Source: a bacterium (GTDB taxonomy: Bacteria > Krumholzibacteriota > Krumholzibacteria > LZORAL124-64-63). Taken from it: a DNA stretch of 5,526 nucleotides. Shown piece by piece: positions 1-5,488 of the stretch (its first letter is position 1; each line of letters begins with the position of its first letter). Where the stretch lies: NCBI GenBank assembly GCA_021767885.1, contig JAASSM010000159.1, forward strand, positions 1 to 5,526, given 5' to 3'. Made by a program: the position numbers and the translations under genes. The notes beneath the pieces were generated by a model. The model was given only the letters and a program-made list of their open reading frames with translations. It was not told the DNA's origin and ran no database searches.

Positions 1-170
1 GGTCGGTGGGACGCACCGATCTGCCCGGTGGCGACTTCGACGTCCTGGCCCGCAGCATCCGTGATCACATCTACACCCTGCCGGCGGAGACGGTGCTGCA
101 TCCCGGCCACGGCCCGGATACCACCGTGGCTCGAGAGCGGCAGAGCAATCCCTTCGTGCCCGAGCGCTAG
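1..170 (+). CDS. MBL-fold metallo-hydrolase, C-terminal end (partial)
   Basis: This is the last 55 codons of a gene that begins outside the window; the reading frame runs from base 3 to a TAG at 168-170. The fragment opens with SVGRTDLPGGD and later has HPGHGPDTT followed by a QSNPF tail. These are the characteristic C-terminal signatures of the glyoxalase II/YcbL-like branch of the metallo-beta-lactamase fold. In that family the His of PGHG is the last metal ligand, here residue 36 of the fragment. The other ligands (HxHxDH and the GDTLF aspartate) would lie upstream and cannot be checked. Family members are cytoplasmic thioester or related hydrolases; the substrate cannot be told from this piece. 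It is the only gene on the plus strand and converges on the parA-like gene. Confidence 0.9.
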   Translation, partial: SVGRTDLPGGDFDVLARSIRDHIYTLPAETVLHPGHGPDTTVARERQSNPFVPER

Positions 171-204
171 GTCGCGGGCTCACCGACCTGCGGTCCCGGA
201 AAGC

Positions 205-237
205 GAGCGGCCGGCAGGAGACTCCCGCCGGCCGCTC
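205..237. terminator. Bidirectional hairpin terminator between convergent genes
   Basis: A perfect 11-bp inverted repeat, GAGCGGCCGGC (205-215) and GCCGGCCGCTC (227-237), encloses an 11-base loop that can itself pair a little (GGAG with CTCC). It lies 34 bases after the stop of the MBL gene and 50 bases after the stop of the parA-like gene, where both transcripts should end. The flanking tails are only modestly T-rich (ATCTTCGTGT on the plus strand, GCTTTCC on the minus strand), so termination efficiency is uncertain. The stem strength and the convergent position are the reasons for the call. Confidence 0.7.
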
Positions 238-287
238 ATCTTCGTGTCCCCCGGGCCCTGACCCGTCCGCGCACAGGCCGTCGCGAG

Positions 288-1148
288 CTACTCCTCGCCG
301 TCGATCTCCTCGGCCATGGCCGCCGCCACCTCGGCGGCCGCCGCCTCGCGCTTCTCGAGGCGCTGCTTCTCCAGCTTGGTGTGCTTGCGCAGGAATTCCT
401 TCTTGATCCAGTCCCGGTACAGGGAGGCGCCGAGGCACCCGGAGTCATAGGCGAAGATGCTCTGGAAGCTGGCAGGAGCTTCCTCGATCTTGATGTTGTT
501 GGTGATGGCGGTGCGGAAGATGTCGCCCTTGTCGAAGATCTGGCCCAGCTCGCGCCGCACGTTCTTCAGCAGCGGCGTGCGCCCGTCCTTCATGGTCATC
601 AGGACGCCCAGGATCTGCAGCCAGGTGTTCTGGCGCTCCTGCACCCGCTCGATGAGTGTCTTGAGGTGACGGAGCGTCGGAACCGCCATGCCGGTGCACT
701 GGGTGGGGATCAGCACGTAGTTGGCGGCGACCAGGGCATTCTGCGTCAGCACTCCGAGGTTCGGCGGGGTATCGATGATGATCCAGCCGTAATGCGGCGC
801 CAGCGTCGAGACCACCTTCTCCAGACGGTCGGTGATCTGGGTCTTGGCCATGCTCTCGAGCGATGGGTTGGACGGGAGCAGGTGGATCTCCTCGTCGTAG
901 ACCGTGGTGGTGATGCCGTCATGGGGAGTGATCGCGCGCCGGAGCACGTCGAAGACGCTGCGGGCGGGCGGGTCGCCGTCGAGCTTGCCCAGCAGGGTGC
1001 TCGTGGCGCAGCCGTGCGGATCCATGTCGATCAGCAGACAGGACGACGTCACGTCGCTGTAGCGGATCAGGCCGGCCGCCAGGTTGATGGCCGTCGTGGT
1101 CTTGCCGGTACCGCCCTTGTGGTTCACCACGGCGATCACGTTGCTCAT
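288..1148 (-). CDS. ParA/MinD-superfamily partitioning ATPase (stand-alone)
   Basis: The 286-residue protein is a deviant-Walker P-loop ATPase of the ParA/Soj type, which binds ATP as a dimer, coats DNA or membrane and positions cargo such as chromosome origins, plasmids or cell machines. The deviant Walker A motif KGGTGKTT is at residues 11-18, with the signature lysine at 11. Switch-like LLIDMDPHG is at 38-46 and Walker B IIIDTPP at 123-129. No helix-turn-helix precedes the P-loop, so it resembles the short (Ib-like or chromosomal) class. After the ATPase fold, residues about 247-286 form a highly charged Lys/Glu/Ala helix (KLEKQRLEKREAA region), probably a coiled coil. The ATG start is supported by AGAGGAA seven bases upstream. 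No parB follows: the downstream neighbour is the convergent MBL gene. The fold assignment is certain; the cargo is unknown. Confidence 0.93.
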   Translation of the reverse strand: MSNVIAVVNHKGGTGKTTTAINLAAGLIRYSDVTSSCLLIDMDPHGCATSTLLGKLDGDPPARSVFDVLRRAITPHDGITTTVYDEEIHLLPSNPSLESMAKTQITDRLEKVVSTLAPHYGWIIIDTPPNLGVLTQNALVAANYVLIPTQCTGMAVPTLRHLKTLIERVQERQNTWLQILGVLMTMKDGRTPLLKNVRRELGQIFDKGDIFRTAITNNIKIEEAPASFQSIFAYDSGCLGASLYRDWIKKEFLRKHTKLEKQRLEKREAAAAEVAAAMAEEIDGEE

Positions 1149-1155
1149 CAGCTGG

Positions 1156-1162
1156 TTCCTCT
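1156..1162 (-). promoter_or_regulatory. Ribosome binding site of the parA-like gene
   Basis: On the minus strand AGAGGAA ends seven bases before the ATG at 1148-1146. It fixes the start so that the P-loop begins at residue 11, the usual distance in short ParA proteins. Confidence 0.75.
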
Positions 1163-1180
1163 ACGGGTTGGATTGGGGAT

Positions 1181-1192
1181 GAACACCAGTTC
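1181..1192 (-). promoter_or_regulatory. GAAC-N4-GTTC dyad, possible repressor (LexA-type) operator
   Basis: Read on the minus strand the site is GAACTGGTGTTC, two perfect 4-base arms around TGGT. The GAAC-N4-GTTC core is that of the Gram-positive-type LexA box, although the outer bases here (A on both sides) and the first spacer base do not match the full consensus. It sits about +10 to +21 relative to the predicted start of the parA-like transcript, a place where a bound repressor would block transcription. An overlapping CCAG-TT-CTGG dyad lies at 1186-1195. The operator role is inferred from sequence and position only. Confidence 0.3.
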
Positions 1193-1207
1193 TGGCGTAA
1201 CCATCCG

Positions 1208-1236
1208 AATATACGCGCGTTCGGCCATCATGCCAA
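1208..1236 (-). promoter_or_regulatory. Sigma70-type promoter of the parA-like gene
   Basis: On the minus strand a TTGGCA -35 element (1236-1231) is followed after exactly 17 bases by a TATATT -10 element (1213-1208). Each differs from the consensus by one base. Transcription would start near 1201, giving a leader of about 53 bases before the ATG at 1148. It lies in the only AT-containing intergenic region of the window, upstream of a gene that needs a promoter. This is the best promoter match I found in the window. Confidence 0.75.
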
Positions 1237-1274
1237 GGAAATGACTGGGTTTGCTCCTGGCCGGCGCCGCGACA

Positions 1275-1316
1275 TCAAATATCATTTCACGAGGGCAATT
1301 TTTATTGCAAATCATT
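1275..1316. repeat. AT-rich patch with repeated words and a small dyad
   Basis: In this 42-base stretch 30 bases are A or T, in sharp contrast to the GC-rich surroundings. It contains CAAATATCATT (1276-1286) and the near-copy CAAATCATT (1308-1316), whose starts are 32 bases apart, about three helical turns. Between them is the dyad GCAAT-TTTT-ATTGC (1295-1308). The patch lies 40-80 bases upstream of the -35 element of the parA-like promoter and just after the end of the beta-barrel gene. It could be a regulator-binding site or an easily bent or melted segment; it could also be simple compositional drift. Confidence 0.35.
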
Positions 1317-1328
1317 CGCGCGGCGCGT

Positions 1329-2090
1329 TCAGAACGCCGTCTGCATGCTCACCAGCAGCTCCCAGACATGGTCGGTCCCGGCATCCTCGGCGGTCAGGTC
1401 CGGCATCACGGTCCCGGCCACCGGGACCTCCAGGTCCGACAGGTCCAGGGCCGCCAGGTTGTCGCGGGCCTCCAGGCGCAGCCCCCACCCCGGGGCCAGC
1501 CGCAGGTGGGAGCCCGCCCCCCCGCGGAGGGCCACCTCGTTGCCGTCGAGCTGGTCGCCGGCGTCGCCGGCGAGGTTCACCACGCTCGCGCCGCCGAGCA
1601 GGTAGAAGAAGCTGGGGCTCCGGTGCAGCCGCAGCTCCGCATCGATTCCCGCCACCATCACGGAGAGCTGGTCCCAGCGCCGCACCTCGGCCGTCTGGCC
1701 GATGCGCGCCTTGGCCGCCACGTCCAGCTGGGCCAGGCCCAGCGTGGCGCGGATCCAGACCCGCTCGCTCAGCCGGTGGCCGAGCCCCACCGAGACCAGG
1801 ATGCTCTCGTCGAGGGTCAGGGTGAAGGCCTCGGAGTTGAAGGGCTCGCCGCCGGGGGGATCCCAGGGGATGCCCGAGGCGCCGGCCGTCCGCACCCGGA
1901 CCAGGTCGCCGGCCGCCATCACGCCGGCCCCGGCGGTGAAGGTCCAGCGGCGGCCGGCATCGTCGAAGCCCGCCACCTCGGGGCGCTCCTCCTGAGACCG
2001 GTCCACGCGGTGGCGGCCGGTGCTGGTCTGGGCCGCGGCCGATCCGGCGAGCAGGCCGGCGGCCACCAGCAGGCAGATGAAACGGCGCAC
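1329..2090 (-). CDS. Outer-membrane beta-barrel protein
   Basis: The 253-residue precursor starts with a clear Sec signal peptide: MRR, a hydrophobic stretch FICLLVAAGLLAG, and a likely signal peptidase I cut after A18-A19-A20. The mature protein is built of alternating-polarity segments separated by polar loops. Examples are about 49-66, 91-125, 141-172, 186-210 and the last strand 241-253, which suggests a small barrel of around eight strands, OmpA/OmpW-like in size. The C-terminus VSMQTAF ends in phenylalanine, as the beta-signal read by the BAM machinery requires. The start is a GTG (2090-2088) preceded by GAGGAG at eight bases. The gene follows the DUF4837 lipoprotein by 20 bp and is probably the last gene of the sigma operon. 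The pore or adhesion role cannot be told; I do not recognise a specific family. Confidence 0.75.
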   Translation of the reverse strand: MRRFICLLVAAGLLAGSAAAQTSTGRHRVDRSQEERPEVAGFDDAGRRWTFTAGAGVMAAGDLVRVRTAGASGIPWDPPGGEPFNSEAFTLTLDESILVSVGLGHRLSERVWIRATLGLAQLDVAAKARIGQTAEVRRWDQLSVMVAGIDAELRLHRSPSFFYLLGGASVVNLAGDAGDQLDGNEVALRGGAGSHLRLAPGWGLRLEARDNLAALDLSDLEVPVAGTVMPDLTAEDAGTDHVWELLVSMQTAF

Positions 2091-2098
2091 GTCGGGAT

Positions 2099-2104
2099 CT
2101 CCTC
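2099..2104 (-). promoter_or_regulatory. Ribosome binding site deciding the GTG start of the barrel gene
   Basis: GAGGAG on the minus strand, eight bases before the GTG at 2090-2088. It lies in the 20-base gap after the lipoprotein stop codon and supports a GTG start that yields a normal signal peptide. Confidence 0.7.
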
Positions 2105-2110
2105 GGCCGG

Positions 2111-3202
2111 TCAGGGTTGGGGGCGCTCGAGGGAGAAGGTGTCGAGGATCGCCTGCAGACGGCGGAAGTAGTCCATCTTCTCCATGCCCGGTGCGAAGAC
2201 CAGGGCGTCCAGACAGAAGACCCGCCGGTTGGCGTGGTCAGCGACGAACCAGCACCAGAAGGGGCCCCCTCCGTCGAAGCCGAGGCTGTTCCACGCCCCC
2301 TCCAGACGGACGGCCGGCAGGCCGCCGATGGTGTCCTCGCTCCAGACCATCGAATCGGGCACCAGTTCCTCGTTGTGCATCTTCAGCCCCATCTCCTTGC
2401 GCAGCTCGAGGAGCAACGAGCGCTGGCTCATGAGCAGATCGGGGTCGCTGCTGGTGGTCCAGGCCACGGTGATGCCGCGCGAGGGGCCGTTGCGCAAGAG
2501 CTCGACGGCCGGGTAACCATCCGGGGCGTCCTGGTTGATGCGGAACACGGAGGGGATCTCGAGGAAGAAGCGGTGCTTGAGCCAGAGGTCGTTCATGACC
2601 TCCGACGCCAGGCCCTCGTAACGATAGCGTCGCATGATGCGCTGGGCCGACTTCTCCTCGAATCGCGCCCGCAACTCCGCGGCGTTGCGCCGCAGGTAGC
2701 TGAGCAGGGAGTTGCGGTCGGTGGCCGCGGCGATGAACGCGTGCTGGTAGCTGCCGAACGGGTTCTCCAGCTGCAGCAGGGCGCCCGCGGCGCTGCTCGC
2801 CCGTTCCTCGCCGGCATCGGTGAGCTTGTCGCGGAGATACTCCGAGACGGGGCCGCCATCGCCCACGCGCCAGACGAAGAGGATGTTCTTGTAGCCCTGG
2901 CAGAGCTTCCAGGCGTCCGGCTCGAAGACGTCGATGTTGAAGCGGGTCTCCCGCGACAGGACGAAGGTGTGCTCGACGTTGAACTGCTGCCGGAACGGCT
3001 CGAGGCCGCCGATGAGGTTGACGTCCGAGACCACGATGGCGATGTCGCCATACGAGCCTGGAGCCATGAAGATGGGCTTCTCCTCGTCGTAGCCGCATCC
3101 CGCCATGAGCAGGGAGACCAGCAGCACGGCGCCGGCCAGACGAACGGGAAACGGGGATGGGGAACGTCGCAACATGGTCCTCCGCCGGGGCCTGGCGGCC
3201 AT
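2111..3202 (-). CDS. DUF4837 family lipoprotein
   Basis: The 363-residue protein has a lipoprotein signal with hydrophobic residues 22-33 and the lipobox LMAGC; Cys36 would be lipidated. Met at -3 is a little unusual but tolerated. The rest matches what I know of DUF4837: GSYGDIAIVVSD after the lipid anchor (49-60), a KNILFV segment (105-110), a long helical middle, and a C-terminal block (311-356) with GGPFW, an FAPG turn, an aromatic YFRRLQ helix and a closing DTF. The family is known mainly from Bacteroidota and relatives and has no established function. It would sit in the periplasm on a membrane. The ATG shares one base with the anti-sigma stop (TGATG), which implies translational coupling. 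An alternative ATG at 3175 (Met10) gives a more normal 27-residue signal and has GGAGG, but only three bases away. The gene is certain; the family is probable. Confidence 0.8.
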   Translation of the reverse strand: MAARPRRRTMLRRSPSPFPVRLAGAVLLVSLLMAGCGYDEEKPIFMAPGSYGDIAIVVSDVNLIGGLEPFRQQFNVEHTFVLSRETRFNIDVFEPDAWKLCQGYKNILFVWRVGDGGPVSEYLRDKLTDAGEERASSAAGALLQLENPFGSYQHAFIAAATDRNSLLSYLRRNAAELRARFEEKSAQRIMRRYRYEGLASEVMNDLWLKHRFFLEIPSVFRINQDAPDGYPAVELLRNGPSRGITVAWTTSSDPDLLMSQRSLLLELRKEMGLKMHNEELVPDSMVWSEDTIGGLPAVRLEGAWNSLGFDGGGPFWCWFVADHANRRVFCLDALVFAPGMEKMDYFRRLQAILDTFSLERPQP

Positions 3203-3948
3203 CAGCGCGTCCCGACGGCCTCCGTGTTCCTATCTACGGTCCGCGCCGTGAGGCTGTCAAGCCTGGCCTGGAGCGTCTGGATGGTGCGGTCCTTGGTGGC
3301 CAGGCGTCGCCGCAGCACCTCCACGTCCTGCTCCAGCCGCAGGATTCGCAGGAGGTCCTGATCACGCGCGCCGCTCCACGAACGCGGCTGCAGTCCGTTG
3401 CTGCTGACCCGGCGCTGCAGGTCGGTGGCCCGGGCCCCCGCCAGGCGGCTGAGGCCGCCATCGAGACGTCCGTCCAGCGGCCTGCGGGTGGCATCCTGGA
3501 GATCGGTCCCGAGCGATGCCTGGAGCGGCAGGCGCGGGCTGTCCGCCGCCGCGGTCACCCGCTCGGTCTGTCCACCGAGCACGGGCGCCATGCGGTCGGG
3601 TGCGATGACGGCCACCGCGAGGACAGCGGCCAGTCCGAGCGCGGCCGAAAGGCCGGCCCGACCCAGCCACGGGCGCCAGCCCGCGCTCTCCTCCGGCCAG
3701 GGATAGGCGGTCTCCCGGGCGGCCTCCCGCAGCGCCTGGCTGAGACGCAGCTGCAGCTTCCAGTCGAAGGTCTCCGGCAGCCGCGGCTCCGTGGCCGCGA
3801 GCATGCGCAGCCCCAGCGTGAGCTCGGAGCGATACTCCTGGCACCCCGTGCAGCTCTCCAGGTGCGTCTGGAGCGCGACCACGTGCTGCGGCTGCAGCTG
3901 GCCGTCACGTTCCAGGCTGATCCATTGGCGGGCCTTGCGGCAGTTCAT
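3202..3948 (-). CDS. Membrane-anchored zinc-finger (zf-HC2) anti-sigma factor
   Basis: The 248-residue protein is the cognate anti-sigma factor of the ECF sigma gene directly upstream; such proteins hold the sigma factor inactive at the inner membrane. The N-terminal anti-sigma domain carries Cys3 and the HxxxCxxC motif (His29, Cys33, Cys36), the zinc ligands of the ZAS/zf-HC2 family. A cytoplasmic helix (63-80) leads to one transmembrane segment at about 95-116, rich in Ala, Leu and Val. The periplasmic part is about 130 residues long: a Gly/Arg/Asp-rich linker and then a strong heptad-patterned helix (about 196-236), probably a coiled coil. It starts 22 bases after the sigma gene, with GGAGG nine bases before the ATG, and its stop overlaps the lipoprotein start. 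The zinc motif might also act as a redox sensor, as in RsrA, but nothing in the sequence decides this. Confidence 0.92.
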   Translation of the reverse strand: MNCRKARQWISLERDGQLQPQHVVALQTHLESCTGCQEYRSELTLGLRMLAATEPRLPETFDWKLQLRLSQALREAARETAYPWPEESAGWRPWLGRAGLSAALGLAAVLAVAVIAPDRMAPVLGGQTERVTAAADSPRLPLQASLGTDLQDATRRPLDGRLDGGLSRLAGARATDLQRRVSSNGLQPRSWSGARDQDLLRILRLEQDVEVLRRRLATKDRTIQTLQARLDSLTARTVDRNTEAVGTR

Positions 3949-3957
3949 CCCTCGACG

Positions 3958-3962
3958 CCTCC
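3958..3962 (-). promoter_or_regulatory. Ribosome binding site of the anti-sigma gene
   Basis: GGAGG on the minus strand, nine bases before the ATG at 3948-3946, inside the 22-base gap after the sigma factor stop. It supports the start that places Cys3 in the mature N-terminus. Confidence 0.7.
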
Positions 3963-3970
3963 GTCGGTTG

Positions 3971-4657
3971 TCACTCGTCCTCGGCCTGCGCGCGCGCCTC
4001 GATGCGTTCGAGCTCGGCGAGCAGTTCCTCGTTGCGCAGCAGCGGCTTGATGTTCTGGCGGAACCGGTTCCGCGCCCGGTTGATCCGCGAGCGCACCGTG
4101 CCCAGCTTCAGGCCGGTGACCTGCTGGATCTCCTCGTAGCTGAGCTCGTCCACCTCGCGCAGCAGGAAGGGGATCCGGTACTTCTCCGGGATCTTGGCCG
4201 TGGCCTCCGCGATCAGCCGGCCCAGCTCCTCGCCCTCCACCGACCGGCTCGGGTCCGCGTGGGGATCGGGCGGATCCACCGGCTGCTCGTCCTCCTCGGG
4301 CACCGGATTGAGGCTCAGCAGCCGCGGCGCCCGCGACTGCTGCCGCATCCGGTTGCGAACCAGGTTGGTGGCGATGGTGAAGACCCAGGTGGAGAACTTG
4401 GCGATCTCCCGGTACTTGTCCGCGTGCAGGTAGACCCGGATGAGCGTCTCCTGCGTCAGCTCCTCGGCCAGGCCGGGGTCCTTGACCATCCGCAGGATGA
4501 ACGAGTAGAGGCGACCCTTGTATCGCCCCACGACCTCGTCGAACGCGCGCCGGTTGCCCTGCTGGACCAGGACGATGAGATCCTCGTCCCGGATCTCGCG
4601 CAGGCCCTCGGGCCGCGGCGCGGCTCCGGGATGATGGTTGTCCAGCGATCGGTTCAC
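3971..4657 (-). CDS. ECF-family RNA polymerase sigma factor (RpoE-like)
   Basis: The 228-residue protein is a two-domain extracytoplasmic-function sigma factor. Region sigma2 spans about 24-108 and includes the GNRRAFDEVVGRY helix, AEELTQETLIRVY (core-polymerase contact) and the FSTWVFTIATNLVRNRMR segment of regions 2.3-2.4, which reads the -10 element. An acidic, Pro-rich linker (about 117-140) follows. Region sigma4 (about 155-205) has IPEKYRIPFLLREVDELSYEEIQQVTGLKLGTVRSRINRAR, compressed here to its key points: the LSYEEI helix and the GTVRSR recognition helix that reads the -35 element. There is no C-terminal extension beyond a short acidic tail. The start is GTG (4657-4655) with GGAGG six bases upstream. 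The gene for its anti-sigma factor follows after 22 bp, so it is probably held inactive until an envelope signal arrives, and it may transcribe its own operon. Confidence 0.96.
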   Translation of the reverse strand: MNRSLDNHHPGAAPRPEGLREIRDEDLIVLVQQGNRRAFDEVVGRYKGRLYSFILRMVKDPGLAEELTQETLIRVYLHADKYREIAKFSTWVFTIATNLVRNRMRQQSRAPRLLSLNPVPEEDEQPVDPPDPHADPSRSVEGEELGRLIAEATAKIPEKYRIPFLLREVDELSYEEIQQVTGLKLGTVRSRINRARNRFRQNIKPLLRNEELLAELERIEARAQAEDE

Positions 4658-4663
4658 GGCGCC

Positions 4664-4668
4664 CCTCC
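4664..4668 (-). promoter_or_regulatory. Ribosome binding site deciding the GTG start of the sigma gene
   Basis: GGAGG (within AGGAGGGG) on the minus strand, six bases before GTG at 4657-4655. The next in-frame ATG lies inside conserved region 2, so the GTG is the credible start. Confidence 0.75.
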
Positions 4669-4690
4669 TGGGGTCGGGACCACGTCCGGT

Positions 4691-4727
4691 CCGGGAAGTA
4701 CACCGCGCGGCGGCGGCGAGTTCCCGG
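4691..4727. repeat. Inverted repeat upstream of the sigma gene
   Basis: CCGGGAA (4691-4697) and TTCCCGG (4721-4727) form a perfect 7-bp inverted repeat around a 23-base GC-rich loop. The right arm is also part of the near-palindrome GTTTCCGGGAAC read on the minus strand. The repeat lies in the 102-base gap between the unknown secreted protein and the sigma gene and overlaps the candidate promoter. It could be an operator or an mRNA hairpin; in such GC-rich DNA a chance repeat is also possible. Confidence 0.3.
4697..4724 (-). promoter_or_regulatory. Candidate ECF-type (autoregulated) promoter of the sigma operon
   Basis: On the minus strand GGAACT (4724-4719) matches the GGAAC -35 core recognised by many ECF sigma factors. 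Sixteen bases further is TGTACT (4702-4697), a weak -10 candidate that does not match the RpoE consensus. Transcription would start near 4690, about 33 bases before the GTG of the sigma gene. Position and the -35 word support it; the -10 does not. It is offered as the most likely promoter in this gap. Confidence 0.35.
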
Positions 4728-4759
4728 AAACCCGGTGGCGTCAGGCATCAAGATACGGC

Positions 4760-5488
4760 TCAGGGGAGGATGTCCGCCAAGGGCCAGAGCGGCAGGAAGG
4801 CTTCCGGCGGGACGAGCACCGCCGTGGCCACGGGCGGCCCCACCTCCAGGGTCGCGGGCCAGCGGACGGTGGTGATCTCCAGCCCGCGACCGGCGCGCAC
4901 CAGCCGCAGCACCGCCCCCGCCCCGCCCCGGCCGCGGCCACGCGTGGTGAGCTCCCGGCGGAGCGTCCCCATGGTGCCGTCGCCCATCCCGGTCGGCCGC
5001 CAGGACGCAGGCAACGCCTCCCAGCTGCGAAGAACCACGCGATCGCGTCCTGCCGTGGGCTCCGCCCACGCCCCCATCAGTTCCCCCAGGGCCGCCGCGG
5101 CCTCGGCGCCGAGCTGGCGCCAGGGACCGGACCAGGGCTGGACCATCCCGCCGCCGGCCCCGCCGGTGACCGTCCAGCCCCGCCCGTGGCGGCGGCGGAC
5201 GGCCTCCGCCGCGGGTGGCCGGCCGTCCTCGGCCACGGCCACCTCGCAGCGCCAGGTGGGCGGGCCGGCCTGGTCATCGGCGGCGTGGACCAGGAGCACC
5301 ACGCCCGTCACCTCGCCCAGGGGGGTGCGCAGGGTCCAGCTCCCCTCCACGAGCCGGGCGGCGATCATCGGCCCGCCAGAGGGGTCCGGCGACGGCGCCA
5401 TCACCGCGGAGCTGTCGCCGGTGATGCCCGGGGCCGCCATCAGCAGGACGACCACGGCCAGTCCCGGCCGCCACCGGTCACCGGTCAC
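4760..5488 (-). CDS. Secreted protein of unknown function
   Basis: I do not recognise the family of this 242-residue protein. It begins with a Sec-type signal: Arg5 and Arg7, a hydrophobic core at about 10-19 (LAVVVLLMAA), and possible cleavage near residues 24-28. There is no lipobox cysteine and no further convincing membrane span. The mature part is rich in Gly, Ala, Arg and Trp, with beta-like segments such as SWTLRTPLGEVTGVVLLV (about 50-67) and a hydrophobic C-terminus ending FLPLWPLADILP. The GTG start is the only one available, because a TGA in the same frame lies at 5506-5504. GGAG seven bases upstream supports it. It overlaps the end of the preceding gene by 11 bases and precedes the sigma gene by 102 bases, so it may belong to the same envelope-stress locus or simply end the upstream operon. 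The GC-rich third positions favour a real gene. Confidence 0.7.
   Translation of the reverse strand: MTGDRWRPGLAVVVLLMAAPGITGDSSAVMAPSPDPSGGPMIAARLVEGSWTLRTPLGEVTGVVLLVHAADDQAGPPTWRCEVAVAEDGRPPAAEAVRRRHGRGWTVTGGAGGGMVQPWSGPWRQLGAEAAAALGELMGAWAEPTAGRDRVVLRSWEALPASWRPTGMGDGTMGTLRRELTTRGRGRGGAGAVLRLVRAGRGLEITTVRWPATLEVGPPVATAVLVPPEAFLPLWPLADILP

Noticed and set aside
381..1244. 287-codon open frame on the plus strand
   Set aside because: It is the antisense shadow of the parA-like gene, whose Walker motifs leave no doubt about the coding strand.
1285..1291. TTTCACG, a half of the parS consensus, near the parA-like gene
   Set aside because: Only one half-site is present and the other arm does not match; a 7-base match is common by chance, and no parB is seen.
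1295..1308. GCAAT-TTTT-ATTGC as a rho-independent terminator of the barrel gene
   Set aside because: The stem has only five pairs, is AT-rich, and has no T-tract after it on the minus strand.
1321..1339. Hairpin over the stop codon of the barrel gene as a terminator
   Set aside because: GCGTTC-A-GAACGC can pair only with a loop of one base or a bulge, and it is not followed by a T-tract. The end of this operon transcript therefore remains unassigned.
1251..2171. 306-codon open frame on the plus strand
   Set aside because: It is antisense to the beta-barrel gene, which has a signal peptide, ribosome binding site and C-terminal Phe. The plus-strand product is His/Gly/Ala-rich without any domain.
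2117..3361. 414-codon open frame on the plus strand
   Set aside because: It is antisense to the DUF4837 lipoprotein and shows only biased composition (Val/Glu/Ala/Arg), with no motifs and no ribosome binding site of note.
4658..4759. Small gene in the 102-base gap before the sigma gene
   Set aside because: No start with a ribosome binding site and coding-like codons fits; the gap is better explained as promoter and leader.
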